From: Bordetella trematum
GTDB taxonomy: Bacteria > Pseudomonadota > Gammaproteobacteria > Burkholderiales > Burkholderiaceae_B
Length of the DNA stretch: 64,000 bases
Assembly: GCF_900078335.1 (NCBI RefSeq)
Contig: NZ_FKBR01000019.1
Span: 406,634-470,633, forward strand
Direction of reading: 5' to 3'
Shown here: positions 55,518-62,378 of the stretch, one piece after another
How the letters are laid out: every line of letters starts with the position of its first letter
Position numbering within the stretch: position 1 is the stretch's first letter
Made by a program: the position numbers and the translations under genes
Notes under the pieces: generated by a model
What the model saw: the letters and a program-made list of their open reading frames with translations, nothing else
Told to the model about the DNA's origin: nothing
Databases searched by the model: none

Positions 55518-56567
55518 CTAGACCGTGGCCACCGGGGTGGCCGGCGAGCCGACGGCGCCCGGCAGGTTCAGCGGCGGGGCGGTCAGCAGGAAGTGATGGC
55601 GACCGTGCTCGGCCAGCCAGCGCGCCAGCTTGCCCAGATACCACATCTCGCCGATGGGCATGCCCAGCTTGAAGATGCAGTGATGGTGCAGCGGCAGGGC
55701 GGCGCAGCAGGCGTTGGGCTTCTGGGTCGGATAGATTTCCAGCGCATGGTTGTCCGACGCCATGGCGGCCACCTGGCTGTCGCTGATCCATTGCAGCAGC
55801 TTCTCGTCGCTGCCATCCAGGCCGGCGGCGACCCGATGCATCTCGTGCTCGTCGGGCTGGCGGTTCTGCTCCAGGAGCCAATCGCCGAATTCGGTATGGA
55901 ACAGCAGGATGTCGCCGCGCCCGATCTCGATCTTGTCGGCATCCAGGATGCGCATCAGGTCGTCGTAGCCCACCGACTTGGCGCTGCGGCCGTAGTGGCG
56001 TGCCAGGTCGATCATCACGCCGCGCGTCTGCAGGCAGGATTCGGCCAGCTGGGTGATGTCCAGCTTCTTGGCATTGGAGGCCACGCCCTGGCCCAGGTCG
56101 GTTTTGGCGAAACCCTGGTCGACGTCATAGTCGACCGGGCCGACGATATCGTCGTTGGGGCGGAAACCGTTGTAGTAGACACGCTCGGGCAGACCGTCGC
56201 CGTTGGCGTCGAACAGGGCGCCCACGTGAGCCAGCGAATCCCACTGGGTCGAGTACTGCAGGCTCATCTCGACGATGTCATCGCTCAGCACGTCGACGCA
56301 GCCCGGACGCAGCCGCCCGAGCGGGAAGTTCAGATAGAAGTCGCCGTCGCGCTCGGTGGGACGCAGCTTGGGCGGATGACGCCGCACGTTGACTGCGTTG
56401 CCGCCCGGATAGTCCAGCGGCAGCGACAGGCAGAAGCTCAATCCTTCCTTGACCTCTCGTATACCCTTCAGGACATTTTCGGGCGTGATGTAGTTCAGGC
56501 ACCCGCGCTGATCGTCGGGGCCGAAGTCCCCCCAGTTAGATCCTTCGGGACGATTTTTCCAACGCAT
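55518..56567 (-). CDS. Cyclase-family (kynurenine-formamidase-like) hydrolase
   Basis: The 349-residue protein belongs to the cyclase superfamily. Segments include NWGDFGPDDQRGCLNYITPENVL (about 10-32), SLQYSTQWDSLAHVGALFDANGDG with the metal His (about 103-126), RGVMIDLARHYG and GDILLFHTEFGDW. The usual HxGTHxD motif is replaced by WDSLAHV, as in the longer subgroup. Members hydrolyse cyclic or formyl amides and esters with a metal. It is divergent from an IclR-Bug pair that probably regulates it and imports its substrate. Confidence 0.83.
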   Translation of the reverse strand: MRWKNRPEGSNWGDFGPDDQRGCLNYITPENVLKGIREVKEGLSFCLSLPLDYPGGNAVNVRRHPPKLRPTERDGDFYLNFPLGRLRPGCVDVLSDDIVEMSLQYSTQWDSLAHVGALFDANGDGLPERVYYNGFRPNDDIVGPVDYDVDQGFAKTDLGQGVASNAKKLDITQLAESCLQTRGVMIDLARHYGRSAKSVGYDDLMRILDADKIEIGRGDILLFHTEFGDWLLEQNRQPDEHEMHRVAAGLDGSDEKLLQWISDSQVAAMASDNHALEIYPTQKPNACCAALPLHHHCIFKLGMPIGEMWYLGKLARWLAEHGRHHFLLTAPPLNLPGAVGSPATPVATV

Positions 56568-56595
56568 ACGTCATGACTCCTTGTGGTCGTGGGAT

Positions 56596-56624
56596 TTGAC
56601 TCAACTTTATCATGTATAGGATAC
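56596..56624 (+). promoter_or_regulatory. AT-rich promoter/operator region of the IclR-Bug operon
   Basis: A -35-like TTGACT (56596-56601) is followed by AT-rich sequence with a TAGGAT/GGATAC block and a small palindrome GTAT-AGG-ATAC (56614-56624), in the 64-base gap between divergent cyclase and IclR genes. The -10 assignment is loose. Confidence 0.35.
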
Positions 56625-56631
56625 TTTCATC

Positions 56632-57408
56632 ATGGACGTGAAAACAGCCGGCCGTGTGCTAGACGTGCTCAACCTCTTTGCCGAGGAGCAGAAACCTCTG
56701 CTCTACAGCGAAATCGCCGCCCAGATGCAGATTCCGCTGTCCAGCTGCCATGGGCTCCTGAAGACCATGGTGGCGCGCGGCTATCTGTATGAGATCGGCA
56801 AGAAACTGGGTTATTACCCGACCCAGAAGCTGATGCACGTGGCCAGCCTGATCTGCCATGCAGACCCCCTGAATGCCTTGCTGGCGCCCTTGCTGGATCA
56901 GGTGCGCAACCTGACCGGCGAGACCGCCATCCTGGCCAAGCTGGCCGACTCGCAGGTGGTTTACCTGATCGTGGCCGAGTCCCGCCAGACAATCCGTTTC
57001 AGCCATCAGCCGGGCGGATTCAAGGCGGTGCACGCCACCAGTTCGGGCAAGGCGCTGCTGGCCATGCTGAGCCCGGCCGAGCGGCAGAAGTGGCTGCAAG
57101 GCTACGGCGAGCTGCAGGCCTATACCGAGCGCACGCTGGCTTCACGCCAGGCCCTGCTGGATGACCTGAACGAAGGTGTGCAGCGCGGCTGGCAGCGCTC
57201 GGTAGGCGAGCACGTCGAGGACGTCATGTCGCTGTCGCTGGGGTTCCGGGCGTTTGAACAACCGTTTGCCATTGTGGTGGCCGGCCCGCTGGGCCGCATG
57301 CTGAAGAACGAAGCCACCATCGGGCGCCAACTGGAGGAGGTCAAGGCCTGGCTTGCCCAGGCGCTGCCCTCGGCCAACTTAACTTTTCTGGAAGGAAGCA
57401 GTAGATGA
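56632..57408 (+). CDS. IclR-family transcriptional regulator
   Basis: The 258-residue protein has an N-terminal winged helix (RVLDVLNLFAEEQKPLLYSEIAAQMQIPLSSCHGLLKTM, about 8-45) and an IclR effector domain (KAVHATSSGKALLAML; VMSLSLGFRAFEQPFAIVVAGP). It overlaps the downstream Bug gene by 4 bases and is divergent from the cyclase gene, so one regulator probably controls both sides. Confidence 0.88.
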   Translation: MDVKTAGRVLDVLNLFAEEQKPLLYSEIAAQMQIPLSSCHGLLKTMVARGYLYEIGKKLGYYPTQKLMHVASLICHADPLNALLAPLLDQVRNLTGETAILAKLADSQVVYLIVAESRQTIRFSHQPGGFKAVHATSSGKALLAMLSPAERQKWLQGYGELQAYTERTLASRQALLDDLNEGVQRGWQRSVGEHVEDVMSLSLGFRAFEQPFAIVVAGPLGRMLKNEATIGRQLEEVKAWLAQALPSANLTFLEGSSR

Positions 57409-58382
57409 ACAAGCGTAAGTTTCTTGTGACGGCGTGCGCGGCAGCCCTGCTGGCCGGTTCGCCGCTGACGGCGGCGGTGGCGGGCGACTACCCCGACAAA
57501 CCCATCCGCGTGATCATGCCCTGGGCGCCGGGCGGCCCGACCGATGTGGTCGGCCGCGTGATCGCCGTGCAGATGGGCGAGATCCTGGGCCAGCCCCTGG
57601 TGATCGAAAGCCGCCCGGGCGCCAGCGGCACCATCGGTGCGGCCACGGTGTCCAAGTCGCCGGCCGATGGCTACACCCTGCTGATGAACCCGTCGGTGCA
57701 GGGCATCTATCCGGCCCAGTTCAAGTCGCTGTCTTTCGACCCGATCAAGGACTTCCGCATGGTCGGCGTGCTGGGCACGGTACCCATGGTCGCCGTGGTG
57801 CCGGCCGACTCCCGTTTCAAGGACTTCGCCGAGCTGCTGAAGTACGCCCAGGCCAACCCGGACAGCCTGTCGTTCGCCTCGCCCGGCGTGGCGACCCTGC
57901 CGCATCTGGTGGGCGAGCTGATCAACTCCACCGCCAAGACCAAGATCGCCCACGTGGGCTATCGCGGCAGCAGCCCGGCCCTGACCGACGTGGCCGGCGG
58001 GCACGTGGATGTGATGTATGCGCCGCTGGCGCCGGCCCTGCCGCTGATCGAAAGCGGCCGCGTCAAGCCGCTGGCCGTGACCACCAAGGAACGGCTGGCC
58101 GAACTGCCGCAAGTGCCCACCCTGCATGAAACCGTGCTGCCGGACTTCGACATCGTCACCTGGTACGGTCTCTGGGCCCCCAAGGATACGCCCGATGCCG
58201 TGATCGAGAAGCTGAACCAGGTCATGGTGCAGGCTGCGCAATCGCCCAAGGTGGTCGAGGCGCTGAAGTCGCAGGGCACCTTGCCCAGCGCCATGAGCCC
58301 GCAGGAGGCCGAGGCTTTCAACCTGGCCGAGAGCAAGCGCTGGATCAAGGTCATGCAGGACGCCGGTATCCAGCCGGAATAA
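57405..58382 (+). CDS. Bug/TctC-family periplasmic solute-binding protein
   Basis: The protein has 325 residues with a signal peptide of about 26 (LLAGSPLTAAVAGDYPDKP). PIRVIMPWAPGGPTDVVGRVIA, IESRPGASGTIGAA and VGYRGSSPALTDVAGGHVDVMYAPLAPALP are Bug hallmarks. It is translationally coupled to the IclR gene and lacks a TctAB partner. The substrate is presumably that of the divergent cyclase enzyme or a related acid. Confidence 0.9.
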   Translation: MNKRKFLVTACAAALLAGSPLTAAVAGDYPDKPIRVIMPWAPGGPTDVVGRVIAVQMGEILGQPLVIESRPGASGTIGAATVSKSPADGYTLLMNPSVQGIYPAQFKSLSFDPIKDFRMVGVLGTVPMVAVVPADSRFKDFAELLKYAQANPDSLSFASPGVATLPHLVGELINSTAKTKIAHVGYRGSSPALTDVAGGHVDVMYAPLAPALPLIESGRVKPLAVTTKERLAELPQVPTLHETVLPDFDIVTWYGLWAPKDTPDAVIEKLNQVMVQAAQSPKVVEALKSQGTLPSAMSPQEAEAFNLAESKRWIKVMQDAGIQPE

Positions 58383-58511
58383 ACCTGCAGCCGGGCCTGG
58401 CCCGGTGATCGTTTGCGCGTGCCGCAGGCCCTCCGACGGCGCGGCGAGGCTGGCGAAGCCCCCGCGTCCGGTAGCCCATGCCGGGTCTGCCACGCGTTTT
58501 TTATCCTGGCC

Positions 58512-58548
58512 CCGGGCCGGGGCGGTCTGCACGGCCGCCCCGGCCCGG
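58512..58548 (+). repeat. Long GC hairpin in the ilvE leader
   Basis: CCGGGCCGGGGCGG (58512-58525) and CCGCCCCGGCCCGG (58535-58548) are perfect 14-bp complements around a 9-base loop, in the 277-base gap before ilvE. No T-run follows. It could be a terminator of the Bug gene transcript or a leader structure of ilvE; the rest of the gap shows only a small hairpin CCGGGCC/GGCCCGG near 58392. Confidence 0.5.
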
Positions 58549-58659
58549 CGCATTTGCGGACGCGCCATGCTTTCTGGGGCCGGGATATTGGCGTTATCCT
58601 TGCCGGCATTACCTTCGCGCGACACTCCGTTCGCCATACCCTGACTGCTGGAGACAACA

Positions 58660-59754
58660 ATGAGTCAAGACAAGCCCACCATCCTGATCGAGCGGCGTGC
58701 GGATGCCGTCGCGCCGGCCGAACGCGAGCGTCTGTTGCAGGACCCCGGGTTTGGGCGCATCTTTACCGACCACATGGCCACTATCCGCTTTCATCCCGAG
58801 CGCGGCTGGCATGACGCCAAGGTGGTGGCCCGCAGCGAATTCGCGCTCAATCCCTCGGCGCTGGTGCTGCACTATGCCCAGGAAATCTTCGAAGGCATGA
58901 AGGCCTATCGTCTGCCCGACGGCGGCGCCACCCTGTTCCGCCCCGACGCCAACGCGCGCCGCTTCCGCAGTTCGGCCGCCCGCATGGCCATGGCCGAGCT
59001 GCCCGAAGATCTGTTCATCGCTTCGGTCGAGGCGCTGGTGCGCACCGACAGCGACTGGATCCCGTCGGCCGATGGCGCGTCGCTCTACCTGCGCCCCTTC
59101 ATGATCGCCACGGAAGTGGCCCTGGGCACGAAGCCGTCGGCCGAGTACCTCTACGCCGTGATCGCCTCGCCGGTGGGCGCCTACTTCAAGGGCGGCGCCG
59201 CGGCCGTGACCATCTGGGTCTCCGACAACTACACGCGCGCGGCGCCTGGCGGCACGGGCGCCGCCAAGTGCGGCGGCAACTATGCGGCCAGCCTGCAGGC
59301 CCAGGCCGAAGGCGCACGCGAAGGCTGCGACCAGGTGGTCTTCCTGGATGCCGTCGAACGCCGCTGGATCGAAGAGCTGGGCGGCATGAACGTGTTCTTC
59401 GTGTTTGCTGACGGTTCGCTGCAGACCCCGCCCCTGACCGGCACCATCCTGCCGGGCATCACCCGCGACTCCCTCATCACGCTGGCGCGCGACATGGGCC
59501 TGACGGTGCGCGAGGAGCCGTACTCCATCGACCAGTGGCAGGCCGATGCCAAGAGCGGCAAGCTGACCGAGTCGTTTGCCTGCGGCACGGCTGCCGTGGT
59601 CACGCCCATCGGCCACGTCAAGGGTCGCAAGCACGCCTTCACCATCGGTGACGGCAAGCCCGGCGCGGTGACAGAGCGTCTGAAGGCCGCCCTGCAGGAT
59701 ATCCAGCGCGGTCGCGCCGAAGACAAGCACGGCTGGCTGCACAAGCTGGGCTGA
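58660..59754 (+). CDS. ilvE: Branched-chain amino acid aminotransferase
   Basis: This is a PLP fold-type IV enzyme of 364 residues, the longer (BCAT type II) form. It exchanges the amino group between Leu/Ile/Val and 2-oxoglutarate. HYAQEIFEGMKAY (about 71-83), the PLP lysine in AAKCGGNYAAS (K203) and FACGTAAVVTPIG (about 306-318) are intact. ATG 58660 follows GGAG. It is a single gene with a strong terminator. Confidence 0.95.
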   Translation: MSQDKPTILIERRADAVAPAERERLLQDPGFGRIFTDHMATIRFHPERGWHDAKVVARSEFALNPSALVLHYAQEIFEGMKAYRLPDGGATLFRPDANARRFRSSAARMAMAELPEDLFIASVEALVRTDSDWIPSADGASLYLRPFMIATEVALGTKPSAEYLYAVIASPVGAYFKGGAAAVTIWVSDNYTRAAPGGTGAAKCGGNYAASLQAQAEGAREGCDQVVFLDAVERRWIEELGGMNVFFVFADGSLQTPPLTGTILPGITRDSLITLARDMGLTVREEPYSIDQWQADAKSGKLTESFACGTAAVVTPIGHVKGRKHAFTIGDGKPGAVTERLKAALQDIQRGRAEDKHGWLHKLG

Positions 59755-59772
59755 TCGGCCGGCGACTCCGTA

Positions 59773-59804
59773 CGCAGCCCGCCCGCAGGCGGGCTGCGGT
59801 TTTT
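59773..59804 (+). terminator. Rho-independent terminator after ilvE
   Basis: CGCAGCCCGCC (59773-59783), loop CGCA, GGCGGGCTGCG (59788-59798), then GTTTTT. An 11-bp stem with a T-run, 18 bases after the stop codon. Confidence 0.92.
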
Positions 59805-59987
59805 CCGGGCCGCCAGTCGGCCCGGCATCATTGTCACGCGGTATGGCCGTGCAAAGCTGGCCGTTTCCGCCCGCGGCCCCGGCGCATGCCAGCCGGCTCA
59901 TCCATCCCCGACTCCCGGCGCTCTTGAACACGGCGCGCCAGGCCCGGTCGCCGCAGGGTGTGCATGGGGCGGCGGTATCATGCCGGC

Positions 59988-61058
59988 ATGATTCCTATCG
60001 CCGTTCCCTCCCTCTGGTTTTATCTCCTGCCCTTGCTGACCTGGCCGGCGCTGCTGGCGCTGGCGGTATGGGCGGTGGGCTTGTGGCGGCGTCCGGGCTG
60101 GCGGGCCAGGCTGCGTGCGCATCCCTTGCGCGCGCTGCTGTTGTTTCTGCCCCTGGCCTGGATCGCCGTCCAGGGCCTGCGGTTCTACTACTTTCTCTGG
60201 GAGTTCGAGCGCGAGCAGGCCCTGATCGAGGCCCAGCGCCACATCGTGCTGGACGAGGCGCGTGAGCTGCATGGGCTGGCGATGCCTGCCGGTACTGCCC
60301 TGACGCTGCGGCGCGAAGGCCGGCCCGAAAGCTTCATCGAGGCGCGTTTTCCGGCGCCGGTCCTCATCGAGGGCCTGCAGGTCGGGCGGCTGCAGCGCCA
60401 CGTGTCCTCGCGCTACGACCCCAAGACCTATGACGAAACCGGCTTCGACTGGAACAGCCTGATCGTCTATGGCGAAGACGCACAGCCGGTGCAGGGCTGG
60501 CTGTGCGACAGCAGCCAGGGAGTGGGGTTCGAGCCCGATGAGGCCGGGCTGCCGCGCTTCGAGCGTTGCATCCTCGCGCCGGGCAATGAGGGCGCGCTGG
60601 CGCAGGCTGGCGTCGAACTGCGCGCCAGCACCGGGCTGGTCTATATCGACGGGCATGTGGATCCCGATCGCTGGACGCTGCGCTGGCAGGACGGCGCCCT
60701 GCTGTCCTTGCAGGGCATGTGGCTGGCCGGGGCCAGCCTGCGACTGGATGCGCAACGGGATTTCTATGCCCTGGACGCCGGCGCGCTGGTCTGCCCGTAC
60801 CGGCTGGGGCCCATGGCGTATCCGGCCGGCACCCGGGTGAAGACCGTCGCACGTGAGGAGCCGGGCCGGCCCTGGGTTTTCCGCGCCCCGCCTGAGACGC
60901 CTGCCCGCCAGGATGGTCACGGCGATGTCGACGCCAGCCAGGGCGTGATTCAGGATGCCGGGGGCCAGGTGATCAGAATCGCTCCGGCCGCCTCTCTCGG
61001 TTTGTTCGACAGGATGCAACTGGGCGATCCGCCGCCGCGTCCTGCCTGCCCGCGTTAG
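59988..61058 (+). CDS. Uncharacterised membrane-anchored protein
   Basis: I do not recognise this 356-residue protein. Two N-terminal membrane segments are seen (PSLWFYLLPLLTWPALLALAVWAVG, about 6-30, and LRALLLFLPLAWIAVQGLRFYYF, about 43-66). A soluble, probably periplasmic, beta-rich domain of about 280 residues follows, with an FDWNSLIVYG segment and two Cys-containing loops (GWLCDSS, FERCIL). ATG 59988 begins MIPIAV; no clear ribosome site is seen. Its stop codon overlaps the stop of the convergent DUF2894 gene. The 233-base gap before it, after the ilvE terminator, shows no other signal. Confidence 0.65.
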   Translation: MIPIAVPSLWFYLLPLLTWPALLALAVWAVGLWRRPGWRARLRAHPLRALLLFLPLAWIAVQGLRFYYFLWEFEREQALIEAQRHIVLDEARELHGLAMPAGTALTLRREGRPESFIEARFPAPVLIEGLQVGRLQRHVSSRYDPKTYDETGFDWNSLIVYGEDAQPVQGWLCDSSQGVGFEPDEAGLPRFERCILAPGNEGALAQAGVELRASTGLVYIDGHVDPDRWTLRWQDGALLSLQGMWLAGASLRLDAQRDFYALDAGALVCPYRLGPMAYPAGTRVKTVAREEPGRPWVFRAPPETPARQDGHGDVDASQGVIQDAGGQVIRIAPAASLGLFDRMQLGDPPPRPACPR

Positions 61059-61738
61059 CGCTCGCCGCCCGCTTCATCGGGCGCCGCTTCGGCGACGGTC
61101 TTGCGCGGCTTGCGGGGTTTCGCCGCTGCCTTGGCGGCCGGCTTGCCGGCGTTTTTGGCGCCGGGCTTGCCGTCCCGGGCCGGGGCGCCGGGCGCCGGGC
61201 TCATCCGCTCCAGCCAGGCCAGGGTCTCTCCGTACACCATGAAGTGATGCAGGTAATCGGGCGATAGCTCGCGCATGTGCGTCAGGGCGCGCAGCACCAC
61301 ATGGTCGGAATTCAGCGGGCCGGCGTTTTCGGGCAGTTGTTCGATGGACTGGCGCAGCTGTCTTTCGGCGTTCAGGCGGCCCCAGATCGCGCGCACTTCG
61401 TCCAGCAAGGGCAATTCGGGATAGGCCAGGCTGCCGTCGTCAGGGGCGTCCTGCAGCACGGCGCGCGCCCGGGCGTGCGCCAGAAGATCGGTGAGCGGGC
61501 CGGGGGCGCCCGGCCGGGCGGGCCGCAGGGCGGTGTCGGCTTGCAGCCGTTGCGCATGGCGCTCAAGCTGCGCCTGCAGGCGCGCCTGCACGGCTTGGCG
61601 GGCGCTGCCCTGCAGTGTCGGCAGGCGTCGCGCCAGGGCCTGCATGAGGGCGAAGGCGGCCGGGTCCGGCGCCTGTGCCTGCTGCGCCTGCCACTGCTCC
61701 AGCTGTTGCGTTGGCGAGAGGGATTCAGGGTTGTCCAT
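61055..61738 (-). CDS. DUF2894 family protein
   Basis: This 227-residue protein of unknown role is the last gene of a three-gene (or longer) module. It has a helical Gln/Ala-rich N-terminal part (LEQWQAQQAQAPDPAAFALMQALARRLP, about 13-40) and a conserved middle block (LSPDYLHHFMVYGETLAWLERM, about 160-180). A very basic Lys/Ala/Pro tail (about 190-215) like that of nucleic-acid-binding proteins completes it. No membrane segment is seen. It overlaps the OmpA-like gene by 14 bases, so the proteins are probably made in fixed ratio. Confidence 0.82.
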   Translation of the reverse strand: MDNPESLSPTQQLEQWQAQQAQAPDPAAFALMQALARRLPTLQGSARQAVQARLQAQLERHAQRLQADTALRPARPGAPGPLTDLLAHARARAVLQDAPDDGSLAYPELPLLDEVRAIWGRLNAERQLRQSIEQLPENAGPLNSDHVVLRALTHMRELSPDYLHHFMVYGETLAWLERMSPAPGAPARDGKPGAKNAGKPAAKAAAKPRKPRKTVAEAAPDEAGGER

Positions 61739-62378
61739 GCGGGCTTTCCTGGCCGTTGCTCAGGCGCGGCACCGGCGCGATCTCGACCCGCCGGTTCTGG
61801 GCCTGGCCGTCGGCGTCCTCGTTGGAGGCCACGGGCTGCTCGGCGCCGAACGCCGCGGCGAAGACCAGGCGCGACGGCACGCCGGCCTCGATCAGCGCAC
61901 GGGTGACGGTCAGCGCGCGCTGCGCCGAGAGCTCCCAGTTGTCGGCAAAACGCCGGTTGTGCTCGCTGATGGGGCGGTCGTCGGTAAAGCCGCTGACCAT
62001 CAGGATTTCGTCCCGGCTTTGCAGATAGCGCGTCAGCGGCTCGACCAGGCTGTCGAGGACTTCGCGCCCTTCGGGTTGCAGGCGGTCGGAGTTCAGCGCG
62101 AACAGGACGCTGCCGCTGATGCCGATGCGGCCGTCGACCAAGGTGACGCGGCCGGCCGCCAGCGGCGCGGCCAGCGCCTGCTCCAGGGTTTCGCGACGCT
62201 GGGTTTCGGCCTGGCGTTCGCGCACTTCTTCTTCGAGCTTGGCGGACAGCTGCAATTGAACGCCGACCGTCCCGACCAGGATGAGCACGAACGCGCCCAG
62301 CAGCACCGACATCAGGTCGCCGAAAACGGCCCAGGCCGGGGTCGGGTTCTGTACGCCGTGGTCCAGGTCGTCGTTCAT
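61725..62378 (-). CDS. OmpA/MotB-like protein with single N-terminal membrane segment
   Basis: The 217-residue protein has one membrane helix at about residues 16-38 (WAVFGDLMSVLLGAF...), with an acidic residue, D21, at its cytoplasmic end. This is the placement of the ion-carrying Asp in MotB, TolR-like and ZorB stator subunits. A coiled linker (about 40-70) leads to a C-terminal OmpA peptidoglycan-binding domain with GFTDDRP (about 136-142), LSAQRALTVTRAL and NRRVEI. It is probably the wall-anchored subunit of a stator complex with the DUF802 protein, whose gene it overlaps by 4 bases. Confidence 0.88.
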   Translation of the reverse strand: MNDDLDHGVQNPTPAWAVFGDLMSVLLGAFVLILVGTVGVQLQLSAKLEEEVRERQAETQRRETLEQALAAPLAAGRVTLVDGRIGISGSVLFALNSDRLQPEGREVLDSLVEPLTRYLQSRDEILMVSGFTDDRPISEHNRRFADNWELSAQRALTVTRALIEAGVPSRLVFAAAFGAEQPVASNEDADGQAQNRRVEIAPVPRLSNGQESPHGQP

